The notes beneath the pieces are model-generated. The model did not search any database. It was not told the DNA's origin and saw only the letters and a program-made list of their open reading frames with translations. 64,000 bases of DNA. Origin: UBA5336 sp038522375. Its GTDB lineage: Bacteria > Pseudomonadota > Alphaproteobacteria > Caulobacterales > Hyphomonadaceae. The position numbers and the translations under genes were made by a program. Location: contig JBCBKE010000004.1 of the NCBI GenBank assembly GCA_038522375.1, forward strand, positions 10,613-74,612, given 5' to 3'. This document shows, piece after piece, positions 26,298-36,163 of the stretch. Position 1 is the stretch's first letter; each line of letters begins with the position of its first letter.

Positions 26298-28814
26298 ATG
26301 CGTACAATCCTGTCTGCGACAGCACTTGCCACGGCATTTATCGTGGCGCCCAGCCTTTCGGTCGGCGGTCTGGCTGTCGCGCAGGAAGACCCTCTGGCCG
26401 GCACAATCCGTTCAGTCCTGGTGGAAGGGAACCGCCGGATTGAAGCGCGGACCGTGCAATCGTACCTGCTGCTCGAGCCCGGCGACCCGTTCGATGCCCA
26501 GCGAATTGATCTGTCGCTGAAGACGCTCTTCGCCACCGGTCTCTTTACCGATGTGGCGATTGACCGACGTGGCGCGGACCTGATCGTCCGTGTCGTTGAG
26601 AACCCGATCATCAACCGGGTGCTGTTCGAGGGAAACCGTGCGCTGGACGATGACAAGTTCCGGGAGGAAATCCAGGCGGCACCGCGGGGCATCTTCACTG
26701 CGGCCCGTGTCCAGGCCGACGTCCAGCGGATCCTTGAGCTGTACAGGCAATCGGGACGGTTTTCCGCCACTGTGGAACCGGAGTACAAGCCGCTCGACCA
26801 GAACCGGGTCGATTTGATCTTCAAGATGACTGAGGGGCCGGTCACCGGCGTCCGCGCCATCAATTTCATTGGCAACCAAGCCTACACCGATAGCCGCCTG
26901 CGCGGCGAGATCGTCACGAAGCAGAGCCGGCTCTGGCGGTTCTTCAGCTCAAACGACAATTACGACCCGGGCCGGCTGGAGTTTGACCGTGAACAGCTGA
27001 GACAGTTCTACCAGAACAATGGCTACTATGATTTCCGGGTCGTTTCCGCGGTGGCGGACCTCACGCCTGATCGTGAGGATTTCTACATCACCTTCACTGT
27101 TGAGGAGGGGGAGCAGTACACCTTCGGCGAGGTGAAGGTCGAAACAGCGCTCGACAAGCTGAACGCCGAATTTCTGACCCGTTCAATCCCGATCCTTGAA
27201 GGTGACCTCTACCAGGGCAATCGGATCGAAGACACGATCGACGCCCTCACCTTCGCAGCGGGTGTTTCCGGATACGCCTTCGTCGATATCCGCCCGCAGA
27301 TCCAGGCCAATCCCGAAACCAATACCATCGATGTCGTCTTTGCCATTGATGAGGGGCCGCGGGTGTATGTCGAGCGGATCGATATTGTGGGAAATTCGCG
27401 TACGCTGGACCGCGTGGTGCGCCGTGAACTGCGCTTTGCCGAGGGTGACGCCTTCAACCGGGTTCTGCTGGACCGGTCTCGGAACCGGGTCAGAAGTCTC
27501 GGTTTCTTCGAAGAAGTGGAGATCACCGAAACGCCTGGCACGACGGCTGACCGTACCGTTGTCGAAGTGGCCGTGAAGGAGCAGCCAACCGGCGAATTGT
27601 CCTTCGCCGCGGGCTTTTCATCGGTTGAGAATTTCCTCTTCGACTTTTCCGTCGTCCAGCGAAACTTGCGCGGAGCTGGCCAATCGGCCGTGGCCCGCCT
27701 GTCGCTGTCCGAAAACCGGCAAACGGTTGATTTCAGGTTTACCGAGCCCCGCTTTCTCGACCGCAATCTCGCAGCAGGCATCGACCTTTTTGCAACACGG
27801 ACAGACTTTCTCGAACAGGCCTTCTTCGAGAGCGAGACGATCGGGGCCGGGGTCAGGGTGGGTTTCCCGCTGTCAGAGCGGACCAATCTGGGCCTTCGTT
27901 ACAGGCTGCAGAGTGACGAGTTGAACCTTGCAGGCAATGTCATCATCGATGAGAACGGGACTGTCATCGCCCGGGAGAGCGTCTTTGACCCTCTCGACGA
28001 GTCGGACCTGTCGGATCCAGAAACGCAATCCATCGTAAACGCCTGTGACGACCAGGTCTTGCTGGGACGGGACCCGAACTGCGAGGAGCGTGGTTTATCG
28101 TCTATTCTCGGCTACACGTTCAACTGGGACCGGCGGAACGATCCGATCACCCCTACGCGGGGCTTTGATCTGAGTATCAGTCAGGATCTCTCCGGTCTTG
28201 GCGGTGACGTGGAGTATTTCGAAACCGAGGCGACGGCGGCCTGGTACCGAGGTCTGTGGGGAGACCTGCGGTTAAGTACGCGTATCTCAGGCGGCTACAT
28301 TTTCGCCTGGGGCAATGATGACATCGTGCGGATCAACAACCGCTTCTTCCGCGGCGGCAACTCGTTCCGAGGCTTCGACGTCGCCGGCCTTGGACCCCGG
28401 ACCATCATCCGCCAGTTCGATGCCGAAGGAAACGAGATCAGGTATGTGCGCGACCGGGCCCAGGGCGGAAACATCTACTACCAGGGCACAGTTGAACTCA
28501 GCGTTCCAAACTTCCTTCCCGAGGAGTATGGCATCAGGACATCGCTGTTCCTTGAGGCCGGTTCGCTCGGCTATCTGGACGAGCGGGCACGCGTGAACGG
28601 AGCAGGGGAGCCGTTTACCGTCACAGAGTTGAGCGACGGCACAACCACCGTCCAGTTCATCGATGATGGCCTGGGTTTAAGGGCAACGACTGGCCTCAGT
28701 GTCTTTTGGCGGTCACCTTTTGGGCCTATACGGTTCGATTTCTCGCAGATCCTCAGGCGAGAACAGTTTGACCGGACACAAACTTTCCGGTTCTCAACAT
28801 CAACGAGTTTCTAG
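26298..28814 (+). CDS. bamA: outer membrane protein assembly factor BamA
   Basis: This 838-residue Omp85 protein folds and inserts outer-membrane beta-barrels. A signal peptide (about 1-30, ending near VAQ) is followed by POTRA repeats (about 35-430) and a 16-strand barrel. The barrel's FRGGNSFRGFDVAGLGPR segment near residue 685 holds the conserved RGF motif, and the chain ends in Phe. A loop near residue 585 has two Cys about 14 residues apart that could form a disulfide on the outside. Position after rseP and before skp is typical. Confidence 0.96.
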   Translation: MRTILSATALATAFIVAPSLSVGGLAVAQEDPLAGTIRSVLVEGNRRIEARTVQSYLLLEPGDPFDAQRIDLSLKTLFATGLFTDVAIDRRGADLIVRVVENPIINRVLFEGNRALDDDKFREEIQAAPRGIFTAARVQADVQRILELYRQSGRFSATVEPEYKPLDQNRVDLIFKMTEGPVTGVRAINFIGNQAYTDSRLRGEIVTKQSRLWRFFSSNDNYDPGRLEFDREQLRQFYQNNGYYDFRVVSAVADLTPDREDFYITFTVEEGEQYTFGEVKVETALDKLNAEFLTRSIPILEGDLYQGNRIEDTIDALTFAAGVSGYAFVDIRPQIQANPETNTIDVVFAIDEGPRVYVERIDIVGNSRTLDRVVRRELRFAEGDAFNRVLLDRSRNRVRSLGFFEEVEITETPGTTADRTVVEVAVKEQPTGELSFAAGFSSVENFLFDFSVVQRNLRGAGQSAVARLSLSENRQTVDFRFTEPRFLDRNLAAGIDLFATRTDFLEQAFFESETIGAGVRVGFPLSERTNLGLRYRLQSDELNLAGNVIIDENGTVIARESVFDPLDESDLSDPETQSIVNACDDQVLLGRDPNCEERGLSSILGYTFNWDRRNDPITPTRGFDLSISQDLSGLGGDVEYFETEATAAWYRGLWGDLRLSTRISGGYIFAWGNDDIVRINNRFFRGGNSFRGFDVAGLGPRTIIRQFDAEGNEIRYVRDRAQGGNIYYQGTVELSVPNFLPEEYGIRTSLFLEAGSLGYLDERARVNGAGEPFTVTELSDGTTTVQFIDDGLGLRATTGLSVFWRSPFGPIRFDFSQILRREQFDRTQTFRFSTSTSF

Positions 28815-28844
28815 TCACCGAGTTTTAGCCCCCAGGAGTTCACC

Positions 28845-29441
28845 ATGCTGAACATGAAGCCGCTCACCGCCTTCGTGGCGATGATCATCGCCCTCGCGGT
28901 GGTTGCGCCTGCTGCGTTCGCCCAGACAAAGGTCATCGTGATCGACCAGGCGCAGATCGAGCGCGATAGCCAGGCCGGTCAGAGCCTGCGTAACGCGTTA
29001 GCCACCATCAATACGCAGATGCAGTCGGAGGTCGCACCCGGCGAGCAGGCTTACCAGGCCCAGGAGGCCGCCTTCCAGGGCAAGGTCGCAAACATGACCC
29101 AGGAAGCCATGCAAGCTGATCCCGGCATCCAGACCGAGTTCCGTGCCCTGCAGACAAAGGCTGCTGAGGTGTCGCAGGCCCGGGAAGTCCGCGCTGCTGA
29201 AATGCGGATGACCCAACGCAAGGCGGCCCAGGCCTATGCCGAGGCCCTGCGCCCCGTCGTCCTTGAAGTGATGGCGGAGGAAAACGCCCAGGTCGTGCTC
29301 GACAAGGCCAGTGTTCTGATGTCTGACGACGCCATCGACGTGACAACCAAGATCATCAGCAAGCTGGATGCCGCAACACCGACCATATCGGTAACCCGCG
29401 AGCGGCTTCCCCAGCAGCCCGCAGCGAACGCAGGTCAATAA
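28845..29441 (+). CDS. skp: OmpH/Skp family periplasmic chaperone
   Basis: This 198-residue exported protein holds unfolded outer-membrane proteins for BamA. The signal peptide ends near PAAFAQ (about residue 26). The mature part starts KVIVIDQAQIERDSQAG, as in Skp, and contains a long Gln/Glu/Ala-rich coiled-coil region (about 55-150). AGGAG lies before the ATG; a second ATG at 28854 would also work. Sequence is loosely conserved in this family, so gene order is part of the evidence. Confidence 0.88.
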   Translation: MLNMKPLTAFVAMIIALAVVAPAAFAQTKVIVIDQAQIERDSQAGQSLRNALATINTQMQSEVAPGEQAYQAQEAAFQGKVANMTQEAMQADPGIQTEFRALQTKAAEVSQAREVRAAEMRMTQRKAAQAYAEALRPVVLEVMAEENAQVVLDKASVLMSDDAIDVTTKIISKLDAATPTISVTRERLPQQPAANAGQ

Positions 29442-29465
29442 CAGGATTGGACAGGGGCGGGCGCC

Positions 29466-30482
29466 ATGGCCATTGATCCCAGATTCTACACGTCGACCGG
29501 GGCTGCGACGCTGGAGGATTGGGCAAAGGCCACCGGCGCCCGTCTCGTTGGCGACCCTTCTATTGCGGTCACCGGGGTCGGCGCGGCCCAGTCCGCGATC
29601 GCCGGCGACGTCTGTTTCTTCGAAGGCGATGCCAAGGACCTGGCCGGCATTTCGCGCGTGGCGGCCGCCTGCGTTATCGGCGCTGATCTTGCCGGCGATC
29701 TCCCTTCCGGGGTTGCGGCACTGGTCTCCGAAACACCGCGCAGGGCACACATGAAAGGTGCAGCCCTGTTCTTCGCGCTGAAGCGGATTGGCCAACAGGA
29801 AGGTGCGGTCCATTCCTCGGCGGCCATTCATGATACTGCCGAGTTGGCGCCAGGCGTCGTGATCGGTGCAGGGGCCGCCATTGGAGCGCGGACGGTCATC
29901 GGCGCAAACACGGTCATCGGTCCAGGCGTGCAGATCGGCGAGGCTTGCACTGTGGGATCCAACGCATCGATCCAGTGCGCCTTGATCGGAAACCACGTCA
30001 CCTTGTTGTCAGGCATACGGATTGGCGAAACTGGTTTCGGTGTGATCCCCGGTGAGCACGGCGCAGAAGATATTCCCCACTACGGGCGTGTCATCATCCA
30101 GGACCATGTGAGCATCGGCGCCAACACGTGCGTCGATCGCGGCGCATTCGACGATACGGTGATTGGCGAGCGGACCAAGATCGATAATTTCTGCCAGATT
30201 GCCCACAACTGCCAGATCGGGCGCAATGTCGTGATTGCTGCCTTCGCGGGTATCTCCGGCAGCGTGACGATCAAGGATGGCGCAAGGCTGGGCGGGCGTG
30301 TTGGCATTGCCGACCACGTCACCATGGGGCGGGGATCGACCCTTGCGGCGTCGGCCGGTATCTTCCGTGACATACCCGATGGCGAAACCTGGGGTGGGAC
30401 GCCGGGAAAACCGATCCGGCAATGGCTGCGCGAAACGGCATGGCTCCAGAAGCAGGCGAGCGGCAAGAAGACGCCTTCGTGA
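29466..30482 (+). CDS. lpxD: UDP-3-O-(3-hydroxyacyl)glucosamine N-acyltransferase
   Basis: This 338-residue trimeric left-handed beta-helix enzyme adds the second acyl chain in lipid A synthesis. An N-terminal uridine-binding domain (1-100) is followed by hexapeptide repeats such as VIGAGAAIGARTVIGANTV. The catalytic-His region reads TKIDNFCQIAHNCQIG. The stop overlaps the lpxA start by 4 bases. fabZ, usually found between lpxD and lpxA, is absent. Confidence 0.96.
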   Translation: MAIDPRFYTSTGAATLEDWAKATGARLVGDPSIAVTGVGAAQSAIAGDVCFFEGDAKDLAGISRVAAACVIGADLAGDLPSGVAALVSETPRRAHMKGAALFFALKRIGQQEGAVHSSAAIHDTAELAPGVVIGAGAAIGARTVIGANTVIGPGVQIGEACTVGSNASIQCALIGNHVTLLSGIRIGETGFGVIPGEHGAEDIPHYGRVIIQDHVSIGANTCVDRGAFDDTVIGERTKIDNFCQIAHNCQIGRNVVIAAFAGISGSVTIKDGARLGGRVGIADHVTMGRGSTLAASAGIFRDIPDGETWGGTPGKPIRQWLRETAWLQKQASGKKTPS

Positions 30483-31279
30483 GCGTATCAATCCATCCGA
30501 TGGCAAACGTGGAACCGGGCGCTGAACTTGGTGACGGGGTCACGATCGGACCGTTCGCCCATGTGGGTGCCGAGGTCATCCTCGGGGCGGGAACAACGAT
30601 CCACAACCACGCCAGCGTGGTTGGCCGCACGGAACTCGGTGAAGCGTGTGCGGTGTATCCGAACAGCTCGATTGGCGGTGCGCCGCAATCGCTGGGTTTC
30701 AAGCCTGATCCAGCGTCGCGGTTGCGTGTTGGCGCGCGAACGGTGTTCCGTGAAAACACGACGGCCCATGCAGGGCTGCCGAAGCATTCCGGCACCACGG
30801 AGATCGGCTCCGACTGCTACTTCATGCATGGATCGCATGTGGGTCACGATTGTCATGTCGGGAACAATTGCGTACTGGCGGCTCTCGTTTGCATCGGTGG
30901 TCACTGCACAATCGGTGAGACGGTATGGATGGGCGGCCTCTGTGCGCTTCACCAGTTTACCCAGGTCGGTGATCATGCCTTTATCGGTGGCGGTTCGGTC
31001 GTTGTCGGCGATGTCATTCCCTTTGGAATAGTGGCCGGCAACAAGGCAGCACTCGCAGGACTGAACGTCATTGGCTTGAGCCGGCGCGGGTTTTCGAGGG
31101 ATCGGATCAAGGCGCTTCGAAAGGGCTACAAGGCAATTTTTCGTTCGGATCGGCACTTTTCGGAAGCGGTCTCTGCGGCCAGTGCAACCCTTGGTGACAA
31201 TGAAGATGTGGCAAAGGTCCTGGCATTTATCGAGGCTGCGCGTGAACGTCCCCTGTGCATGCCGGAGCGGCGGCGGTGA
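30479..31279 (+). CDS. lpxA: acyl-ACP--UDP-N-acetylglucosamine O-acyltransferase
   Basis: This 266-residue hexapeptide-repeat trimer carries out the first step of lipid A synthesis. It opens with SIHPMANVEPGAELGDGVTI, and the catalytic His region is HVGHDCHVGNN. The C-terminal helical domain (about 195-260) carries the GLSRRGFSRDRIKALRKGYK pattern. The GTG start at 30479 overlaps lpxD; the longer open frame from 30422 lies within lpxD and is less likely. Confidence 0.96.
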   Translation: MSVSIHPMANVEPGAELGDGVTIGPFAHVGAEVILGAGTTIHNHASVVGRTELGEACAVYPNSSIGGAPQSLGFKPDPASRLRVGARTVFRENTTAHAGLPKHSGTTEIGSDCYFMHGSHVGHDCHVGNNCVLAALVCIGGHCTIGETVWMGGLCALHQFTQVGDHAFIGGGSVVVGDVIPFGIVAGNKAALAGLNVIGLSRRGFSRDRIKALRKGYKAIFRSDRHFSEAVSAASATLGDNEDVAKVLAFIEAARERPLCMPERRR

Positions 31280-32130
31280 CGGCGCCCCTGGGCATTATTG
31301 CGGGGCTCGGCGACCTTCCCGTCACGATCGCTGATCAGGCGCGTGATCGGGGTGAACCTGTCTACATCCTGCGCATTGCCGGATTTGAGGAGCCCCGCCT
31401 TGCTGATTATCCGGGGGAAGTCGTCGGGTTTGGTGAAATCGGGCGCCAGATGAAGCTCCTGAAGTCCGCCGGCTGCGAGAAGCTCGTGTTTGCCGGCATC
31501 GTGAAGCGGCCCGACTTCTCTGCCCTGAAGCTCGATATGCGGGGGGCTCGGCTGCTTCCGAAAGTGCTGATGGCGGCGCGGAAAGGCGATGATGCCTTGC
31601 TTAGGGTCATGGTCGAAACCGTGGAAAAAGAAGGGATCAAGGTTATCGGTGCGCACGAGGCCAACAGGGATTTGACAATGAGCCGGGGCGTGCTGGCAGG
31701 ACCACAACCGTCCGAAGCGGCCCTTGGGGACGCCAGACGAGCCTTGCAGGTCGCGCGCGAGATCGGTCGGCTCGATATCGGCCAGGGCTGTGTGGTGTGC
31801 GACGGGCTTGTCCTGGCGGTTGAAGCGCAGGAGGGGACCGACGCGATGCTGGCGCGCGTCAGCGGGTTGGCCGAGGAAGTCCGGGGCCGGGAAGGGGCGC
31901 GCCGGGGCGTTCTCGCCAAGGCCCCTAAACCGATCCAGGAGCGCCGGATCGATATGCCAACCATTGGTCTGTCAACGCTTGAGGGAGCGGCAAGGGCTGG
32001 TCTTGCCGGCATTGTGCTCGAACCCGGAGGCGCTTTGGTCCTTGAACGGGACGCCCTGATTGCGCGGGCTGACGCGCTCGGCGTCTTCATTCTGGGTCTG
32101 GACCAGGATGATCCGGGCGCGGGCGGGTAG
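31276..32130 (+). CDS. lpxI: UDP-2,3-diacylglucosamine pyrophosphatase LpxI
   Basis: This 284-residue hydrolase makes lipid X from UDP-2,3-diacylglucosamine; it replaces LpxH in many alphaproteobacteria. The N-terminus LGIIAGLGDLPVTIADQARD and the C-terminal DMPTIGLSTLEGAARAGLAG region are recognisable DUF1009/LpxI features. GTG at 31276 overlaps the lpxA stop (GTGA); an in-frame ATG at 31255 would lie inside lpxA. lpxB follows after 20 bases. Confidence 0.93.
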   Translation: MTAPLGIIAGLGDLPVTIADQARDRGEPVYILRIAGFEEPRLADYPGEVVGFGEIGRQMKLLKSAGCEKLVFAGIVKRPDFSALKLDMRGARLLPKVLMAARKGDDALLRVMVETVEKEGIKVIGAHEANRDLTMSRGVLAGPQPSEAALGDARRALQVAREIGRLDIGQGCVVCDGLVLAVEAQEGTDAMLARVSGLAEEVRGREGARRGVLAKAPKPIQERRIDMPTIGLSTLEGAARAGLAGIVLEPGGALVLERDALIARADALGVFILGLDQDDPGAGG

Positions 32131-32150
32131 GAACTGCGGGTACTGTTCCC

Positions 32151-33293
32151 ATGAGGATCCACTTCACAGCCGCCGAAGCCTCTGGCGATCTTCTTGGCCG
32201 AGAAGTTATCGAAGCCCTGCGTCTCAAGGCTCCTGAGATGGAAATTGCTGGGATCGGCGGTACGGAGATGGCGGTGGTCGGGGTCAGTAGTTCTATTGAT
32301 CTCTCTCCCCTGTCCGTGATCGGAATCGTTGAGGGGATCCGCGCCTATGGCGATGTGAAGCGTCTCGTCGGCGAGGTCGCAGATGCCATCATCGCCTATC
32401 AGCCCGACGCGGCTGTCCTGATCGATAGTTGGGGTTTCACGATCCGGCTGGCCAAGGAGCTTCGCCGTCGGGCACCCCATATCCGCCTGGTCAAGCTGGT
32501 CGGACCGCAGGTCTGGGCATCTCGGCCGGGTCGCGCAAAAAAGATTGCTGCGAACTATGACCACCTGCTTGCAATCAGTCCCATGGAACTGCCCCACTAT
32601 GAGGGTACAGGGCTCACCCCCACGGTGATTGGGGCGCCGGCCATGTCACGCAGTTACACCGGCGATGGCCCGGCATTTCGGGATAGCCATGCAATCGCTG
32701 CCGATGCGCCTCTCTTGCTCGTCCTGCCGGGCAGCCGCCCCAGTGAGATCAGGCGGGTTGCACCCGTCCTTGTTGCGGCAGCCGAGCGATGCAAGGCCGC
32801 GGTTCCCGCACTAGAGGTTGTGGCAACGCCCGCTGCCGGTGTGTCAGATGCGTTCAAGGCGCAGTTTGGCGCGCTCGACTGGTTGACGACTGTCGATGCC
32901 GGCGACCGCCGCTATGATGCCATGGCGGCGGCCGATGTGGCGCTCGCCTGCTCGGGGACGGTGACGAGTGAAGTGGCCATCCAGGGTACAGCGTTGGTGG
33001 TTGGCTACAAGCTCGGCTGGATCACATGGGTGATCCTGCGGAGTGGCCTGTACCGCCGGAAGACCATCACAATGTTGAACATCGCCGCCGGTGACCAGCA
33101 GATCGCGCCCGAATTCGTTCAGTTGGATTTTACACCCGAGAAATTGGCCACCGCGGTTTTGGCGCGTCTGGAAAACCCCGATCTCGCCGCGTCCCAGGTC
33201 GCCGCGCAAACCGAGGCCCTGGGCCTGATGGGATTTGGAGGGCGGCCCGCCGCCGAGGTCGCTGCCGAAGCGATCCTCGGAGATCTTGCATAG
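32151..33293 (+). CDS. lpxB: lipid-A-disaccharide synthase
   Basis: This 380-residue GT19 glycosyltransferase joins lipid X and UDP-diacylglucosamine. The start HFTAAEASGDLLGREVIEAL and the motifs DSWGFTIRLAK, QVWASRPGRAKKIAANYDH, LPGSRPSEIRR and LACSGTVTSEVA are typical. It ends the long envelope gene block on the plus strand; gltA converges from the other side. Confidence 0.96.
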   Translation: MRIHFTAAEASGDLLGREVIEALRLKAPEMEIAGIGGTEMAVVGVSSSIDLSPLSVIGIVEGIRAYGDVKRLVGEVADAIIAYQPDAAVLIDSWGFTIRLAKELRRRAPHIRLVKLVGPQVWASRPGRAKKIAANYDHLLAISPMELPHYEGTGLTPTVIGAPAMSRSYTGDGPAFRDSHAIAADAPLLLVLPGSRPSEIRRVAPVLVAAAERCKAAVPALEVVATPAAGVSDAFKAQFGALDWLTTVDAGDRRYDAMAAADVALACSGTVTSEVAIQGTALVVGYKLGWITWVILRSGLYRRKTITMLNIAAGDQQIAPEFVQLDFTPEKLATAVLARLENPDLAASQVAAQTEALGLMGFGGRPAAEVAAEAILGDLA

Positions 33294-33331
33294 TCCCCCG
33301 ACCGGGTTCGTTCCGGGCCTGCGCTGGGGGA
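33294..33331 (+). terminator. possible bidirectional terminator between lpxB and gltA
   Basis: TCCCCC (33294-33299) pairs with GGGGGA (33326-33331), and CCGG (33302-33305) with CCGG (33313-33316) inside. The element fills most of the 61-base convergent gap between the lpxB and gltA stops. There is no clear T-run on either side, so it is only a candidate. Confidence 0.35.
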
Positions 33332-33354
33332 GGCTGGGCGACTCTTCCTGACGG

Positions 33355-34659
33355 TTACCGCTCCCGGATGGTGACGAAGTCCCGTTGCCCTGCACCCGTA
33401 TAAAGCTGTCGGGGCCTGCCAATCCGCTGGTTCGGATCTTCGATCATTTCGTTGAGTTGTGCGACCCAGCCCACCGTTCGAGCCATGGCAAAGAGCACGG
33501 TAAACATGTTCGTCGGGAAGCCGAGCGCGTCCATTGCGATACCGGAGTAGAAATCCACGTTGGGGTAGAGTTTCTTGTCGACGAAATAGGAGTCCTCCAG
33601 CGCGATCCGTTCCAATTCCTTCGCAACCTGCAAGATCGGGCTTTGGGCCACGTCCAGCTCTGCCATCAGTTCATGGACGGTGCTTTGCATGACGCGGGCG
33701 CGGGGATCGTAATTCTTGTAGACCCTGTGGCCAAAGCCCATGAGGCGGAACGGGTCGTCCTTGTCCTTCGCCCGGGCAATGAACTCTGGAATGCGGTCCA
33801 CGGTCCCGATCTCGCGCAGCATGTTGAGGCAGGCTTCGTTGGCGCCGCCATGGGCTGGCCCCCAGAGGCACGCAATGCCAGCGGCAACGGCGGCGTAGGG
33901 ATGTGCGCCTGATGAGCCGGCCAATCGAACCGTGGAGGTCGAGGCGTTCTGCTCGTGGTCGGCCTGCAGGATCAAGAGCCGGTCCATGGCCTTCGAGAAT
34001 GTGGGGGAGACGCGGTAGTCTTCGGCGGGCACCGAAAAGCACATGCGCAGGAAGTTCTCCGCATAGCCCAGCTCGTTGCGTGGATGCACGAAGGGTTGGC
34101 CGATATTGTATTTGTAGATCCGCGCCGCGATGGTGGGCATTTTCGCGATCAGGCGAATGGACGCGAGGCGCCGCTCCTCCGGGTCTGCGCTGTCCATGGC
34201 GCTGGGATAGAACGATGCGATGCCGCCGACGATGCCAGTGAACATGGCCATGGGATGACTGTCGCGCCGGAACCCGTCATAAAACCGGTCCATCTGCGTA
34301 TGCAGCATTGTGTGCTGGGTCACCTCATTGGCGAAGGCCCGGAATTCGCTTTGCGTCGGCAATTCACCGTAAAGCAGGAGGAAGCAGACCTCCAGGAAGC
34401 CCGACTGGCTGGCCAGTTGCTCAATGGGATAGCCGCGGTGGAGCAGTCGCCCCTCATCGCCGTCGATGAAGGTGATCTGGCTCTCGCAACTGGCCGTCGA
34501 GGTGAACCCCGGATCAATCGTGAAATGGCCCGACTGGGCGTACAGTTTGCGAACATCAATGACATCAGGGCCTTCTGTGCCGGACAGGACGGGCAGTTCG
34601 ACAGTCTGGCCACCAACGTCCAGTTTTGCCGTGCCCTTATTGACCATTTTGCTTTCCAT
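33355..34659 (-). CDS. gltA: citrate synthase, type II
   Basis: This 434-residue enzyme condenses acetyl-CoA and oxaloacetate at the entry of the TCA cycle. The N-terminal beta domain carries DPGFTSTASCESQITFIDGD and LLHRGYPIEQLA. The active-site motifs are CLWGPAHGGANEACLNML, FGHRVYKNYDPRARVM and DFYSGIAMDALGFP. It is of the NADH-sensitive hexameric type by length. It follows gltX on the minus strand by 19 bases, so the two are probably co-transcribed. Confidence 0.97.
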   Translation of the reverse strand: MESKMVNKGTAKLDVGGQTVELPVLSGTEGPDVIDVRKLYAQSGHFTIDPGFTSTASCESQITFIDGDEGRLLHRGYPIEQLASQSGFLEVCFLLLYGELPTQSEFRAFANEVTQHTMLHTQMDRFYDGFRRDSHPMAMFTGIVGGIASFYPSAMDSADPEERRLASIRLIAKMPTIAARIYKYNIGQPFVHPRNELGYAENFLRMCFSVPAEDYRVSPTFSKAMDRLLILQADHEQNASTSTVRLAGSSGAHPYAAVAAGIACLWGPAHGGANEACLNMLREIGTVDRIPEFIARAKDKDDPFRLMGFGHRVYKNYDPRARVMQSTVHELMAELDVAQSPILQVAKELERIALEDSYFVDKKLYPNVDFYSGIAMDALGFPTNMFTVLFAMARTVGWVAQLNEMIEDPNQRIGRPRQLYTGAGQRDFVTIRER

Positions 34660-34678
34660 GCCGGTTCAGCCCTCTAAG

Positions 34679-36163
34679 CTACGTTTTGTTTTCGGCCGCC
34701 TTGTCGGCTGCCAGTTGTTCATCCAAGCGCGACAGCACTTCATCTTTTCCGAGCCAATCAAGCACCAGATTGAGATCAGGTGCCGGGTTTCCGCCGGTAA
34801 CGGCAGCGCGAAGAGCGGGGCCTACAGCACCCATCGTTATTCCTTGTGCGGCGCAGTAATCTTCAATTGATTGACTGATCTGGCCTGCGTCGAACGGCTC
34901 GGTTTCTGCCAACAATGTACGCATCGCCGCGAGATGGCGCAAGCCGTCACCCTTGAGGGCCTTGCGCGCCTTCTTGTTGAGGCTGAACGGCCTGGACTGT
35001 GTAATGAAATCAAACGCCTCAGCGAGTGCAGGAAGGGTCGCACCGCGGTCTTTCATCTGCGGAAGCGACCGCCTGATCGCCATGAGTTGATCATCTGTGA
35101 GGGGCGTTTCGGTTTCCCAAAACCCGCGCAGGAGCGCTAGCAGCCGGTCGTCTTCGCAGCTGCGCAAGAACTGAGCGTTCACAGCGTCGAGTTTTTCGAG
35201 GTCAAGGCGCGCAGGCGCCTTGTTGATCCCGTCAAGCGAGAAGGCCGCCATCGCCTCCTTGTCAGTGAAGATCTCCTTGTCGCCCTGACTCCAGCCGAGC
35301 CGTAGAAGGTAGGCGCGCATGGCTTCGGGCAGGTAGCCCATATCGCGATAGGCCAGTGTCGAAAGGGCTCCATGGCGTTTCGAAAGTTTCGCCCCATCCT
35401 GCCCGTGGATCATCGGAACATGGGCATAAAGGGGTACTGGCCATCCCATACCCTCGATCACCGGCCGCTGGCGGAATGCGTTCCTGAGATGGTCATCTCC
35501 GCGAACAACGTGGGTTATCCCCATATCGTGGTCATCCACAACGACGGCCAGCATGTAGGTCGGGCTGCCATCGGCGCGCAGCAGGATCAGGTCGTCGAGT
35601 TCGCTGGACTGAATTTCAATCCGCCCCTGGACCGCATCGTCAAGAACCTGTGTCCCCTTATCGGGCGCGCGCAGCCGGACTGTATAAGGGGCGTCTGGCG
35701 AAGGCGGCGGTGACCCGTCCCGCCAGGGCGAGCGGAACGGCGCAAGCAAGCCATCAGCTTCGGCCCGGAGGCCCGCGCGCGCGGCGTCAGACAGGCCCTC
35801 ATCCTTCGCGGCGGCCCGCTTGGCTTCGCCAGCGTCCCGTCGCGCCTGGAGGTCCTCCGGCGTTGCGTAGCATCTGAACGCTGCGCCTTTTTCGATCAAC
35901 GTATGGGCGACCTCGACATGCCGGTCTGCCCGTTCAGACTGGAACACCGGAGGGTCGTCCGGGTCGAGGCCGAGCCATGCCATGGCTTCCAGAATGGCTT
36001 CCGTTGCTTCCGGCGTCGAGCGAGCCTTGTCAGTATCTTCGATGCGCAAAAGAAACCGACCGCCATGGTGCCGCGCAAGAAGATAGTTGAAAAGTGCCGT
36101 CCGTGCGCCCCCAATGTGCAGCATGCCCGTCGGCGAGGGCGCAAATCGGGTCGTGACGGTCAT
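34679..36163 (-). CDS. gltX: glutamyl-tRNA synthetase
   Basis: This 494-residue class I synthetase charges tRNA-Glu. The HIGH-type motif lies in FAPSPTGMLHIGGARTALF and the KMSKS-type motif reads KLSKRHG. The start chosen (36163) gives MTVTTRFAPSPTG, the normal N-terminus; an open frame continues 20 codons upstream but overlaps comEC head to head. The zinc-binding Cys cluster of E. coli GltX is not seen. Confidence 0.96.
   Translation of the reverse strand: MTVTTRFAPSPTGMLHIGGARTALFNYLLARHHGGRFLLRIEDTDKARSTPEATEAILEAMAWLGLDPDDPPVFQSERADRHVEVAHTLIEKGAAFRCYATPEDLQARRDAGEAKRAAAKDEGLSDAARAGLRAEADGLLAPFRSPWRDGSPPPSPDAPYTVRLRAPDKGTQVLDDAVQGRIEIQSSELDDLILLRADGSPTYMLAVVVDDHDMGITHVVRGDDHLRNAFRQRPVIEGMGWPVPLYAHVPMIHGQDGAKLSKRHGALSTLAYRDMGYLPEAMRAYLLRLGWSQGDKEIFTDKEAMAAFSLDGINKAPARLDLEKLDAVNAQFLRSCEDDRLLALLRGFWETETPLTDDQLMAIRRSLPQMKDRGATLPALAEAFDFITQSRPFSLNKKARKALKGDGLRHLAAMRTLLAETEPFDAGQISQSIEDYCAAQGITMGAVGPALRAAVTGGNPAPDLNLVLDWLGKDEVLSRLDEQLAADKAAENKT

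Noticed and set aside
33294..33331. Strong intrinsic terminator after lpxB
   Set aside because: The arms are short and no T-run follows, so it is listed only as a weak candidate.
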